NCBI RefSeq assembly: GCF_022581195.2
Contig: NC_061455.1
Coordinates: 4,150,120 to 4,214,119, forward strand
Direction of reading: 5' to 3'
Origin: Helicoverpa zea
Lineage: Eukaryota > Arthropoda > Insecta > Lepidoptera > Noctuidae
Length of the DNA stretch: 64,000 bases
Shown here piece by piece: positions 26,251 to 38,416 of the stretch. A program made the translations under genes and the position numbers. Under the pieces are notes generated by a model. That model did not search any database. It was not told where the DNA came from and worked only from the letters and a program-made list of their open reading frames with translations. Within the stretch, counting starts at the first letter, position 1. Each line of letters starts with the position of its first letter.

Positions 26251-26720
26251 TAAAGTTCCCACTCGCCGCCGCGCAAACTTAGCTAAACAACGCCATAATT
26301 GCCTTCATTACTTAAATTACTGAAATTATTTATTCAAAAAGCTGGCAACATTTAGCTGGTAGTGGCTCCACCTTAAATAGAGTGAAGGGCCAATGGGCGG
26401 TTGCGAGAGCGCAGGGGGCGGGGCTTGCGGCAATATGGCGGCAACCTTCCCGTAGCGCTCGCTCCTGTACGCTCGCCGCACGCCGGCGTTGCATGCTGTT
26501 TCAGTCTGTTTTGACGCGTCGACTTTCACGTGTTTTCGAGTGGTTAATTAGTTTGGCATTGTTAATGAGTGCGACTGTAGCAGGCAGCGGAGCGGCGTGG
26601 CTGCTACGCGGCCTCTACGCGCCGGCTACGCGCTACGCCGCCCGGCCTGCGAGCCGAGCCGTCGCGCGTCGCCCGACGGCAAACGACCGACGGACACATG
26701 AATGTTCTTTACAATTCAAG

Positions 26721-27429
26721 ACCAACATTTCAATAACAGTAGATCTAATTAAATTATCAAGCAGTGTTCAATTATTTTAAGAAAAATCATTATTTTTGAA
26801 AGTTTTTGAAAGAAAAGTATCCATTTATTTTTATCCATCTTTATTTTGAATTTTCAAGAATATAATAAAAAAGTAAATATGAATAAGTAATTAACAGTAG
26901 GTAGTGTTAAATTTGTCTGGTACCTGTAGTTATAATATAATAATAAATAAGTTCCTACGTTTCTATTTCTAAAATACATAGATAGTGGATTAAAACTTTA
27001 GGTATACAGATTATAGATGCTATAAGCAGTCTATCATTATCAAATAAACACCGGACGCTTAGAACAATAATTTATTAACTTATCATATCATAACTTTAAT
27101 TGATGCACAATAAATTCAATGAAAGAGATAGACTATCGCTGTTTATATACTTATACCTATGAAGTTACCCATCTTCTTTTTTCATTTGGTTTAGTTACTA
27201 AATACCAATACTTAGGGTTTTCCAGATTTTAGAAGCTTTTTTACTCACTAGTAGTAAGAATACAAATGTTGGTAAGCCTAATACCTATGTAGAAAGTAGC
27301 ATAGAATACTTGACGTTGTACCTAATTTTTATAATTAGGTAAACCGAAATGTTTATTATGCATGTGTATTACGGTTTAAAATAGGATTTACTCTATATTG
27401 TTTGTAACTTCCATAAGTTGTACAGTAAC
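26721..27429. other. AT-rich stretch, nothing recognisable
   Basis: Sharp drop in GC content to the right of the CpG island. No ORF, RNA gene or repeat was recognised. Confidence 0.4.
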
Positions 27430-27614
27430 AGCCAGTTTCTTCATCAAAAGTTAAAGCCAAAGTAAAAGTCAAAGTAATGTCTAAAGTAAAAGTAACGGTC
27501 AAATTAAATTTTTCTATTAGTTTTGCTGTCACTTTAGCCTTGAAAAAACGAATTTGACCGTTAATTTTACTTTAGACATTACTTTAACTTTAACTTTTGA
27601 TAAAGAAACTGGCC
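27430..27614. mobile_element. Inverted-repeat MITE with AAAGT-rich arms
   Basis: The left arm (GCCAGTTTCTTCATCAAAAG, then AAAGTAATGTCTAAAGTAAA) is the near reverse complement of the right arm (27546-27614). The arms are roughly 70 bp, the left one containing an extra insertion of about 12 bp. The centre is AT-rich and there is no coding capacity. Termini read ACAGCCAG / ACGGCCAG. The target duplication is not clear, so the superfamily is undetermined. Confidence 0.75.
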
Positions 27615-29561
27615 GTAAGTCAGGTATCTTAAAAGAAAAATATAATAAATACCTTAAATACCTAATTATTTTGATTGGTAGGTAAGCAGTACTTCCTGAG
27701 AATAGCGCATTCCAGCAATCAAATTCTACTGAAGCCTTATAATATTAGTATAAGTATATACAAAGGGTTGCACCAAATCTGTTGTTGTATTTTATTGTTA
27801 TATAACGTACCTACAAAATCAAATAATAATTTCAATAACTTAAATTGCAAAAATTTAATTAGAACCAAGTAAGTAGTAATCCCGATCATCTGAAAGTGCT
27901 CTTGTTTGAGAACAGATGTAACCCTTCGCTAAAAATAACTTCCTATTTATAAAAACAGTAAAACACATCGTAATCTTAAACATAGCTTACATACTTAACA
28001 CTTATACCTAATACACAGATGACTTGGAATGAGTATCCGGAATGAGGTTTTGACTATGACAAAAATTATGGTCATATTTACTGATTTTGAAAAAATCTAT
28101 GTTCACAAAACACAGATTAAGGTTTAAGAACGTAATTAAGTTAGGTACTCCTAAAATTTTTATTACAGTGTTAGTTGGTGTCTAAAACCGTAACAAAATG
28201 CATTGAATAACTACAAAGTTTTGTATAAGTAGAGATATAGGTTGGTGCAAATACGATGCTTAACATATTGACCACAAAACAATAATCTGAACTGCAACCA
28301 AACAATCAGATAGTGATGCAGCTTCGAGCTACCCGTCGATAAATAATATGAATAGGTAATCCTTTTTACAAAACAACGATGTCATTGAGTCCTTTAATGC
28401 AAAACCCACAACTGTGGTCGATGAAAGCAAAGAAGAACTGAAATTGAAAAACTGAACATTGAAAGACAATAAAAATAGATATTATAAAATACATAATTAT
28501 GTAGGTAAGGTTGTACCTGTAATTGGGTAATCAAATACATAGCTTATAGATGCATATTTTCGGAGTCCAAAGGTAATGAAGAATTTCTTGAAGCACTTTT
28601 AAAGATGCTGAAGAAAAAGGATAATTTAAAGTTGAGTAGGTATTTCAAGCAATAAACAGGAATGACAAACCTAATACGCAGGTTCATTTTTGTCAATTTA
28701 TCGTTACAGCTTACAATTTAAGTACCTACCTATTCATTCTAGTAAGGGATTTTATTTCTTCATTTGACAACCAAACATATAACTGAAGACTGAAGCGATT
28801 TTAGGACTGAGGATATAAGGTAAAGATGAAAAAACCGAGCTTAGAGTTTTTCTCAATACTACTATTAAGTATTACCCGTAAAGAAACCATAAACTTTAAA
28901 CATATGGCTATTATATTTTGCATCGCAATATAAGCGGCGATATGATCGAAAACACAATATTGTCGCCATCCCCCTGACAAACGTAATTGATAGTATTTAC
29001 ATCCCCTTTTATTGCTGCTAAACCATTAGCATTACATTTGAATTTATGCTTTAAACTTACACCAATATTATGCGGATTTATTTAGAATGGAATATATAGG
29101 TAAACGTTTTCTCCGTACTGACTGGAGGAATTTATATTCTAGGGATTTCTAGCTAGTAAAGACATCAAAGATGTCATTGTCTACCTAGTCAAGTCTTATT
29201 TGCCGATATCAATAACCTTAATCAATTTCCATAGAAAACTTATGCGTAGGTATAGATATTTGGGGTTAAAAAAAACGAAAGTATACCTTGGTTCTATGGA
29301 ACATATGAACAAATCTAGAACACTTGACGACTATCAACAAGAAGCAGGCTTGGATAAGCCACTCGCAGAGAGGTTTTGGAATTCTCGTTATACACTGCCA
29401 ACCAACCTGATGTATAGAACCAAACTTATGAAATGAAATAGATATTGTTGAAGTGTGTTCAATGGGAGCGAAGTAACAGGTACGATTAAAGTTGAGAGAC
29501 ATACCTAATTGTTAATAAAACTCATTTACCTACTTTATGAATAAATCAAAACAGTAATCCA
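27615..29561. other. AT-rich stretch, nothing recognisable
   Basis: Many in-frame stops, no ORF with a domain, no recognised repeat. A small ORF pair at 29200-29500 has no support. Confidence 0.4.
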
Positions 29562-29825
29562 AACTAATATTATAAATGCGAAAGTAACTCTGTCTGTCTG
29601 TCTGTCTGTCTTTCTGTCTGTCTGTCTTTTCTTCACGCCTAAACTACTGAACCGATTTGTGTGAAATTTGGTACAGACATAGTTTGAAACTTGAGAAAGG
29701 ACATAGGATAGTTTTTATTACAAAAAAAAAATATATTCCGGACATATAGCACCATCTATTGGTCAAATCAAAAATCTGCTGGTAGTCACTATTCCACGCG
29801 AACGAAGTTGCGGGCAAAAGCTAGT
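29562..29825 (-). mobile_element. Lepidopteran 'CCCGCGG' family repeat, reverse, with (CTGT)n
   Basis: Starts AAACTAATATTATAAATGCG, followed by a (CTGT)n microsatellite (about 29589-29630, with two TTT interruptions). It then has the family signature CTACTGAACCGATTTGTGTG and ends GTTGCGGGCAAAAGCTAGTA. Orientation is reverse relative to the copy at 18333. The piece ATAGCACCATCTATTGGTC inside it is a further short motif seen elsewhere (44010). Confidence 0.8.
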
Positions 29826-30515
29826 ATAAATTATATAGGAAAAACTGTCTCTCAAACTAAGTAAAACAATTTCTCAAAATTCATCCTGTTATATTTTAAT
29901 AAACCCAGCATAAGTTTAACGACCGAGATAGATCGTAACTTTTATTTTTATTCGTCAAAATCTAATAATAAGGTTTCGTAACTTCGCATCATTAGATATT
30001 AAATAAACATTTAAATAAGCAGATATTATATTTACTATAACTAATAGGTCGCTGACTTCAGCCATGTATTAATTTCTGTAGTAGGTAGGTATTGTACATA
30101 CCTACTGATGAAATTAATGGTTGTAGGCAGTATTTAATAAATACAATCTAGATATGTACCAGAATGCAAGTTTTTATGAGCTTAGATTAATATAATTGAT
30201 TGTTGCGGTGTCTTTTAATAAAGATTACGGGAAATTATATAGCTGGTGATATTATTTTATGCATTAAATTATTTAGCTACATGGCTTGTTAATTAGATCC
30301 ATGTTCTTAAGAATCTGTTTCATCAACTCTGGATTAGTAAACCAGCCTAAGGGATTCAATCATAAGTACTTAATTTAAAAATATGTGTTTGACAAATAAC
30401 TGTAACAAAAATATCAAAAAGAACTTATTAAAATGACCATAGACTAAGCCAAAACCAGGAAACCTACTCAGTAAATAAAGAAAGTATATTATTTTACTAT
30501 TTATTTATTAATAAT

Positions 30516-30720
30516 ACACTGTCCCACGAATTAACTATACCAAGTGACGTAAATATGAGCAGCATAAGTACTGGGCACGGACTGCAGCGGCAAGATTACT
30601 GCAGATTAGCAGTAAGACCGTAATCCTGCGCCTGCCATCGCACGCTGAACTTGACCGAGAGACGTGTGTGTATGACGTAACTTACCATGTTAGAAGTTTG
30701 ATCATCCTGGGATATTATGT
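30516..30720. repeat. Copy 1 of a 258-bp-spaced duplication with structured core
   Basis: This unit is repeated 258 bp downstream. A core of about 135-140 bp (from ACTATACCAAGTGACG to GACGTGTGTGTA) appears identical in both copies, while the flanks are visibly diverged. Within the core GCAGCGGCAAGATTAC can pair with GTAATCCTGCGCCTGC around an inner stem ACTGC-AGATTA-GCAGT, giving a long imperfect hairpin at about 30583-30634. No ORF spans it. It may be a tandemly duplicated mobile element or a structured noncoding sequence. Confidence 0.85.
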
Positions 30721-30773
30721 AAAAGAAAGTTTAGGCAGGAAATATGTATTATGTATTTATAATCAAAACTAAA

Positions 30774-30982
30774 ACACTGTCCCATACATCAACTATACCA
30801 AGTGACGTAAATATGAGCAGCATAAGTACTGGGCACGGACTGCAGCGGCAAGATTACTGCAGATTAGCAGTAAGACCGTAATCCTGCGCCTGCCATCGCA
30901 CGCTGAACTTGACCGAGAGACGTGTGTGTAGGTATAACGTAAGTTACCATGCAAGTCGTTCGAACATCGTGGGATTTTATTT
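30774..30982. repeat. Copy 2 of the 258-bp-spaced duplication
   Basis: Matches copy 1 through the core. The 5' flank changes from CCCACGAATTAAC to CCCATACATCAAC, and after GTGTGTGTA copy 2 has GGTATAACGTAAG where copy 1 has TGACGTAAC. Homology fades out around TCGTGGGATTTTAT, aligned to TCCTGGGATATTAT in copy 1. Confidence 0.85.
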
Positions 30983-32804
30983 CAACCCGAAAAGTAAAAT
31001 AAAAGTTCAATCTTCCTGAAAAAAGTTCTCAATAAAGATAGAAGCACTAGGTATATGTACTAATTTAGTAAATACACAGGTACAATTTTTTTCTGTTCAT
31101 AGTCAGTATTTAAAATGAGGCTCCATTTTGAGGATATTCTTACGAATGGAAATGGAAATTGAAAAGTAGGTATATGGCGATTGCACCTACATATTCAGCA
31201 CCCAACAGTACTAGGACATCCAGGTAGCAAGAAGTTACCGATGTAGCTTGTTATAACGTAGATGCATTAAAGTATAATTCGACCGCAGAGAAATTTAAAA
31301 AAAATGCCAACAGATAAGTATCTATATATTGCAATTTCATCAACTTATCGCCACTGTTTAGATATTATGATCACTGAAGCATGAAGTTCAAGATTTGATG
31401 GATTGCTGAAACGTATTGGTTATCGTGTAAAGTTTTAAATTATTGATTGATGTATTTATTACCTACTCCATAAAACAATAATGAATTCCTCATTTATCGC
31501 ACGACGACATGGGGAAAAATTATAAATAATACACACTTAAGTAGTAAAAAAATACATAGGAACACAGCAGCCCTGCTTATCAGCAAAATCAGAAAGGTTT
31601 TTCCAAAAGTTCTTCTAAACCTTCTACGAAAACTAGACTTTTACGGGAATAATATCTAAAGGTATGATTATTGACCCACCTCACCATATTACATACTTAT
31701 ACCTCCTACGTCACTATCACATTTAAAAAAAAAACAAATTAACACAATTACATAACACTACGTCATTTGACAAGGTTCGGATTAGCGGGTTGCACCGTTA
31801 TCAGGACAATAAATGAATAATAAATCTAAACTCTTATCACTGCCACTGAGTTTGGCGGCTAATACCATCGTATCAACTTCTTTAACCGACGTCGTTTGTG
31901 TATTTTTAAATGTCATAAGTAATTCAGTTGGGGAATTACAGTGCAATAATAGGATGAGAAGAAAACAATCTTGTTACTTGTTGCTAATAATGGATATGTT
32001 ATCAAAATAGTTACCTATTTTTTTGCTACTGTCACCTTTAGCCAAAATTAATACTTATAAGCCTAAACAGCAGTCAAGTAAAGGCGCAGTCCGCAGGAGT
32101 GTCACTTATTGACTTCCTCGGTGTTTCAGATGGCAGTTAAAATTGGTAGATCGCCGTTAACATTCCAAAATCATTGGTAGGTAAACGTACCAATACTCGT
32201 CGGATTTCGGAAATCACCGACTTTGAAGCGCCACTGTGTGTTAAATATTTAATAGAAAGTGAAAATTTTTGCATGACGTGATAGAGTATTTATTCGTTAT
32301 TCTAAGTAATTAATGTTTTTTTAATAATTTTCATGGGTTTATGTACTTATTAAGGCAAAAGTAAAAAAAAGGCGATTTGTACCAATAGTCGTCTGATTTG
32401 TACGGATACTCGTCAAATATTCCCAGTACTCGTCAACTTTTAATGCTAATGTAAACTCTCTGCTCTTGAACATAAGGTTCAAGTTATTTACATTTTTTTG
32501 TGCTTGAATTTGTTAAGCATACTTATGCCTTTTAAACATTAGGTAGATAGATAGAAAACCAAACCCCTATTTAGAATAGCAGGTCATAATCTGTTAGAAG
32601 AGCAGGTATTCAATAAAACAGATACACAGTTGCATTTTAATTAATATTCCTATCTAACAAACGCTTGGAATCACAAAATCAGTCTATAAATAAAATATAT
32701 TTCGTAATCAATCATATAACCATGCAGTCATGTGCATATGTAGCACGAGTAAAATTATTACTATTAAAATATTTAAGAAAGAGTTTACTTATACTGTCGC
32801 CCAC
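30983..32804. other. AT-rich stretch, nothing recognisable
   Basis: Short ORFs only. The string CCAATACTCGTCGGATTTCGG (32190 area) and similar ACTCGTC phrases near 32390-32430 recur locally, but no gene or bounded repeat was identified. Confidence 0.4.
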
Positions 32805-33230
32805 CTCCGGCCGGCCGGAGTGAAGCATGACGGCAAGGCAAGCCAAGAGACGGGAGACCTATCCCCAGGTCTCCCGTCTCTTGGCTTGCCTTCATTAGCC
32901 GACCAGAGTGGAGTCGCTAGAGCAGGGTTAGCAGCCCTGCTCGGAGATTAGGTGCCTCGTGGTGTGGGCCGGTGGTGCTGGACCCACAGGGAGCGCGTGA
33001 TCTGCATTTAAAGTCCGCCGCGGTATCCTCACCCTTCAGCCGCTCATGTACCTGTTGCCCTCTTGTTGCGATTTAGCAACTGATTCCCGGGGGCCCAGTA
33101 AGTGAGGTGGCGTGTCTCCACCTGCCATTTTTACATGTATTTAATACATTGTCATCGGCAGGTGCCATAGTTCCCGTAGTTTCCCCATTCCTAGTCCATT
33201 ATATTAGCATTCCATCACAATAAAGGGCTT
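32805..33230 (+). repeat. GC-rich transposon-like unit, copy 1
   Basis: From the palindrome CTCCGGCCGGCCGGAG (about 32806-32821) this unit runs through GTGGAGTCGCTAGAGCAGGG, CGCGTGATCTGC, TCCTCACCCTTCAGCCGCTC and GTCATCGGCAGGTGCCATAG. It is repeated with strong similarity 593 bp downstream. It is GC-rich and noncoding in all frames, in the style of a LINE 3' untranslated region. I cannot name the element. Copy 1 contains a long perfect hairpin absent from copy 2 (32835-32892). Confidence 0.75.
32835..32892. repeat. Perfect 26-bp-arm hairpin
   Basis: AAGGCAAGCCAAGAGACGGG and its continuation GAGACCT (32835-32860) is the exact reverse complement of 32867-32892, separated by the 6-nt loop ATCCCC. 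Copy 2 of the unit has only the right-arm sequence (TCTGGCTTGCCTTCATTGGCC), so the left arm looks like a de novo inverted duplication. Confidence 0.9.
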
Positions 33231-33420
33231 CAGCGTGTTGGCTTCGGCCCCACGTTCGCATTCCAAAAATCCGGAACTCTGTAGTCCCGAGGTCTGGAAG
33301 ATATATCTAATAATAATCTTAATTAGCCCCGCAGGACATCTGAGGCGGATGACGGGGAGTAGCGACCCCGCGGGGCTATATATACCGAGTACTCCAGGGA
33401 GAGTATACTGTCCCTGTCCT
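33231..33420 (+). repeat. Middle segment of the GC-rich transposon-like unit
   Basis: Links the two similar units: TCCGGAACTCTGTAGTCCCG, then TTAGCCCCGCAGGACATCTG and CGACCCCGCGGGGCTATATA. It contains a GCCCCGCAGG / CCCCGCGGGGC inverted pair. It has no homologous copy upstream in this window, consistent with copy 1 being the end of a longer element whose next repeat starts here. Confidence 0.5.
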
Positions 33421-33830
33421 GCTTCACTCCGGCTGGCCGGAGTGAAACATGACGGGGGATAGGTCTTCCGCCTCTGGCTTGCCTTCATTGGCCGTCCAGA
33501 GTGGAGTCGCTAGAGCAGGGTTAGTAGCCCGGCTCGGAGGGTAGGTGCCTCGTGGTAAGTGACGATTGGGCCGGTGATGCTGGACCCGCAGGGAGCGCGT
33601 GATCTGCGTTTAAAGTCCGCCGAGGTATCCTCACCCTTCAGCCGCTCATGTATTGCCCTCTTGTTGCTATTCAGTGACTGATTCCCGGGGCTCCAGTAAG
33701 TGAGCTGGCGAGCCTCCACCTGCCTTTTAACATATATTTTATACATTGTCATCGGCAGGTGCCATAGTTCCTATAGTTTCCTATATCCTAATCCACTAAC
33801 ATCTCAACGCAATAGCCTTGTCCTTGGGTT
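33421..33830 (+). repeat. GC-rich transposon-like unit, copy 2
   Basis: Starts with the palindrome CACTCCGGCTGGCCGGAGTG (33423-33442) and follows the same order of motifs as copy 1: GTGGAGTCGCTAGAGCAGGG at 33501, CGCGTGATCTGC, CCTTCAGCCGCTCATG, GTCATCGGCAGGTGCCATAG. It then extends further with CATTTCATTAAAGTTGTC. Differences from copy 1 are scattered substitutions and small indels. Confidence 0.75.
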
Positions 33831-34141
33831 CATTTCTATAGTATATGTATACAGGGATAATCATCGGTTTTATGTCACCATTTCATTAAAGTTGTCTTAA
33901 ATTTAGGGCGTTTTAAATTTTCTTGCTGCATCTGATGTTGTGGCCCTTTGATTTACAGCTTCTATGACTTTTGAAAGGCCCTCTTGCTTGCAGTTTCTTT
34001 CAGTCATAATCTGCTATTAAAATTACGATCATGCAATGACTAGGTACATACAATTTTAAATATAAAAATCTTACTTAAGATTACTCTTTACCCATCAATA
34101 TCGAATACGACAAGCAAAGAAGTGACAGAGATGGAAGCTAT
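33831..34141. other. AT-rich stretch adjoining the GC-rich units
   Basis: Possibly the remaining 3' tail of the element at 33421 (ATTAAAGTTGTCTTAAATTT); nothing else was recognised. Confidence 0.35.
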
Positions 34142-34175
34142 GTCTTAGTTTTAAAACTGATTTTAAAACTAAGAC
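34142..34175. repeat. Perfect 15-bp-arm hairpin, 4-nt loop
   Basis: GTCTTAGTTTTAAAA, the loop CTGA, then TTTTAAAACTAAGAC. It is an isolated perfect stem in AT-rich DNA. No U-run or gene context points to a function. Confidence 0.85.
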
Positions 34176-37100
34176 GGCATGGCGTTAAGGCACGTTAGGG
34201 AGACGCGGTACAATACGCGTGACGACATGCAGTTATTTCGAACGAAAAGCGTAGTGTAAGAACAGTCAATTTTTGCCTGCCACAAATTGTAATCCAAGCG
34301 TAGTAGAAACAAAGGCTAGTGGTAGTTGTACCCAAAGCGGTAGATGTGTATCGCGTGTCCTTAATCGAATGGCGGAGGCCTACAGCGGCTAATATATACC
34401 TAAAAAAAAACACTCGTAGAAAGTGCATACTTATAGAAAACAGGGGATTTAGCCATTAAGAAACATATTAATTGAATCGAATAACATGACTGTGTACGTG
34501 CATCTAGAACCAGCAGAGTAAAATGTACCCCTAAAAAAAGCTTAAAAGAAACGCAGTTTTATCAACAAATGTAGTCTAAACCTTAAATATGTTTGTTCTA
34601 GAGAGTTAACAATTTTGTAAAAGTTCCGATATTAGCTATTTATTCGCATTTTGTACTGTAAAACACAAAATATCCTCATTATGACGAGTTTAGGTGCAAT
34701 TTTTGAGCATGTCCCAGTAGTCGTCATAATAATTCTAAAATTGACGGGTTTTGGGTCAAATGGGAGTTTTAAAGTACTAATAGATGTCACATTAAAAAAA
34801 TATATCTTCTATGTTAAAAGTATTCCAAATTGCATATTACATCGTTAGCAAATAAACTTAACTATCTCATTAAACAAAGAAACATACCACAGACCCCACT
34901 GGAGTTATGTAAATCAAAACACAAAACCACGTGCTGAGTTTCACTTTTGACAGCTGAACTTCACGAAAAAACTTTTTTGTTAGGGCACACACGTTTCGAA
35001 TAACATATCTTGGACGCCATGACCGTTAAAACCCCGTATTGTCATTTCAATTGTGCAATATATTATCAACAATATGTTGACATATAAACCAGCCTATTTT
35101 AAGTTCAGTAGAAATAATAAATAAAAGTTTTTAGATTAATTGACGACTATTGGGGCATGACGACTTCACCCGCGTTTACCTTAGTCGTTGCGGCATTAAG
35201 TTCACCACAAAATCTGTAGCCACTGCTTCCAATTATGGTGGTTTCAGTACAGAATTAAACTATTGAAAAGCAATAATAAATAATCGTCCTTCATAAGAGT
35301 TATTAGGCAAGTTGATGTATGAAGAGTTCCTTAAAAAGAGTGTGTAAACATTTTCCTTCTCATATAAAAAGCCACGTAAGCGGTCCTATCGGATTCTGCT
35401 ATCTCCTACACGATTTTAGGGTAAGTAGGTAATATTGTATGTGAAAACAAGTTCGATGTCTTACCGAACCTTATTGGTGAACCTAAGGGTCTTGTAATTG
35501 TGTTGTCCAATATCTTTATGCTAAGGTATAAGAGTTTACATGTGTAGGTGAGTAGGTGCTTGCTATGATCTAGAAGTACATAATTAGGAATGATTTGTAC
35601 CTACACCTTTCTTCATCATATATTTTAAGTCAAATCTACTCAAGAAGCGGTTAATCGACAGAAACATATAAGATTTAATTTCATTCGTTATATAAATTCA
35701 CTCGTATGAGAATAATGAAACTAAATCGGATTCTAACCAACGACGTAACGTTACTAGCAGATCTTTAGGTTTCAAATTAATTTATTACTTCATTAAAATC
35801 TAGAGTAGGTACATCTGCCTTATATTTCCTGGAGGTACTCACTAGAATATTGTCGAGATTAACATTGCGTTAGGACATCAATTGGTATATAAGAAGCTTT
35901 TTTTAATGTGTCTAAATCGATGAATAAAGGACAATTATTTGTGAAATAAGAGGTAGAATACACTTAATTATTCTCAATACCTAAAGAGCTAAACATTTGA
36001 AATGAATTGTAAATGATAAGCACAAACCGTCAGATTCGCGCCTCCTTACAAAGTAACACCGTCATGATGTACGCAAAACAATTTGTTTTCCCTCTTTTGT
36101 TTGAAGATGCCGCGCCTACATTACCCTTAATTTATTCCCTTTGAATATTCAAACCATTAGCTCCTCAATACTCGTTTAATTTTCTAATATAGGAATAGGA
36201 ACTCGCAAGATAATATTTTGCTAAGATCTCAACCGATTGTAACGTCTCTGAGTGTGGTGACCACGATTTCATTCCCGAAATATTTAGGATTTGTTTTGTA
36301 GTTTTAACTGAAAATTGAAATGGTGAATGTTGAACTTAAGATGGATGAGGAATCTAATTCAGTTTAGAAGAAGGTGTGTTAAGACATACTTAAGACATGA
36401 TGAAGTTGAAAATCAAAGAGCTATTCCGGAAATTCACCCGCACTTTATCGAGTAACTTTAGCTACGCAAAACCCTGCTATGACATTACATACTCATGTGG
36501 AACAGTTATATTCCATACTGAATGGGAAGCTTCAACAGAATATACCAAAATTTTCTCCACACTTCATGGTAAACCCAAAGTACGTAGCTCCAGAGATCCC
36601 TATTATTAATCATTTCGTTCCTTTAATGAATGTAAATTATGCAGATTCGGAGTCGGTATCACAATGGGAGCGATCTTTGGCTCCTCAAAGATGAAGCTTC
36701 CAGGACGTGCCAACGTGCCCTCATTCACAAAACGCCCTCTTTATTTTATTGAGATAAACAACAGAATACACAAAGCTTTTTAATAATATAGAAATATGTT
36801 AAAGAGTTACATAAACATTTTTGCAACACATTATAAAGTGAAATTTTATCGGGATAATAACAGGAGGAGGATGATGATAATTACAAAGTAATATTTTAGT
36901 ACGAAACTTTGTACTTACCTGTAGAAATTAATACTATAAACAATCTTTCTTAATTGATGGTTAGAATATTTGATGTACTAATACGCGTTTTTAGTGCTTA
37001 CATAAGTAGGGGTATATCTTTAAGTCCCGACGTGCTAGTGCAATTTTATGTTCTGGACTTCGATTACGTACGCTCTGCTTACAGGATGCACTCAGATACA

Positions 37101-38416
37101 TGCTAAAAATGTCCTCATTGATAAAAATAATTAGGAACAACTATGCTCGCAAGCTCATTACTTGCGATCACTAATCGTTTGCATATTAGTATGTGCTTTA
37201 GTGTTATCTACGTGATCGGCACACATATAGGAGTGGCCTTATTCGGCTGATATCGCAACTCGCAAAATTGTGATGACGTCAGGGACGTTTAGGTAACTTA
37301 TAGAGAAATGTAAATTCTCCAAAGATTTGTATTTATTTGTATTGCAAGCAAAAGTGTCATAACACGCATGTTACGACACTTTTCGACAATATTGTAATAG
37401 AATTTATGGATAGGTAGATACATAAACCAGAATACAACTGAGAGTTATCATCCAAAAAGGCCAGATATCTCCAGCTAGCATTAAATCGACTGTATGTATT
37501 GATGTCTAATGACTGAATAAATATTCATACATTGTCTTACAGAAAAAATGCAGACATAAAGTCTCTATTCCTTCTTTCTTACCAATCTTCTTTAAAAAAA
37601 GGGGTTTCCTACCAACATACTCTCACAAAGACCTAAATTAATAAGTCCCGAGGCTCCAGCCTCCAACTTCGCAAATTGAGATGTTATCTTTTAATGCGGT
37701 GCCGCCGGACAGTTGTTGATTTATTTACGGAATCGCCTTTCGTTACCAATGCGATCTTTTCTCAGTAATCGGGAAATAGATCAATGGGAGTGCTTGGAGG
37801 TACTCGATACAAATGTGTCTCTTAAGGTCAAAGATTCGAAGAAAGGCTGAAGATGGAGTTTCAATATGCTCTCTTACATATGTAGTATGATCTAAAAACA
37901 CCGCCATGTAAAACCCCTACAGAACTACTACTTACAATTGATAGGAAAACAATTATGAAACCTAACGAGGATAAAATGAGTATTCTCATCTCACAAAGCG
38001 ATCGTTTTATAGACAACCTTTGGATGAACTGAAATAAAAGTATTACAGGGCTATGCGGAAAGAACTTATCTCTTTGAATTTGACAGATATGTGTGTTATT
38101 TACCTACATTTATAGTTGTGTCGAATTTTTATTTGGGATCCATTTAATAACAAGTTTATTTTTTTTTATTTTTGTTAAAAAATGTAATATTTTAATGTCC
38201 ATAATTTTATATATTTTATTACAATAAATTTTCAGCAATATAAGTTAACGACAACTTAACAACAATTACTGAGTCAAGACTAAGTATCATACCAATTTGC
38301 CAAATGACTTAACTGAAGAACTAAACCAAAATCTCATCAAATAAATCGCATTTACGACGCTAACCCTTCACATGCCACAGTATCCAAACTACAACGATTC
38401 CATTTACAACGTCTTT
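34176..38416. other. AT-rich stretch, nothing recognisable
   Basis: Overlapping plus-strand ORFs at 36397-36694 lack domains and splice support. A patch of phrases related to 32190-32430 (GACGAGTTTAGG, GACGGGTTTTGG, TGACGACTATTGG) occurs between 34680 and 35170, possibly an old dispersed repeat. No gene was identified. Confidence 0.4.

Larger units (their letters stand above)
25080..26720. promoter_or_regulatory. CpG-rich island, probable divergent promoter region
   Basis: This is the most CpG-dense stretch in the window (especially 25480-25740 and 26380-26700). On the plus strand there is a TATA box TATAAATA at 26243-26250, a CCAAT box at 26390-26394 inside GGGCCAATGGGCG, a GC box GGGGGCGGGGC at 26414-26424, a YY1-like CAATATGGCGGC at 26431-26442 and an E-box CACGTG at 26527-26532. 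On the minus strand a consensus donor GTAAGC follows the GC-rich 25488-25800 segment. ORFs here (e.g. 26382-26780) look like by-products of high GC. That it is a promoter is inferred from composition and motifs. Confidence 0.5.

Noticed and set aside
26382..26780. 132-codon plus-strand ORF in the CpG island
   Set aside because: Long only because high GC removes stop codons. The peptide is Arg/Ala-rich without a domain, and the opposite strand is similarly open.
36397..36694. Two overlapping plus-strand ORFs of about 70 codons
   Set aside because: AT-rich, no domain, no splice support; consistent with chance.
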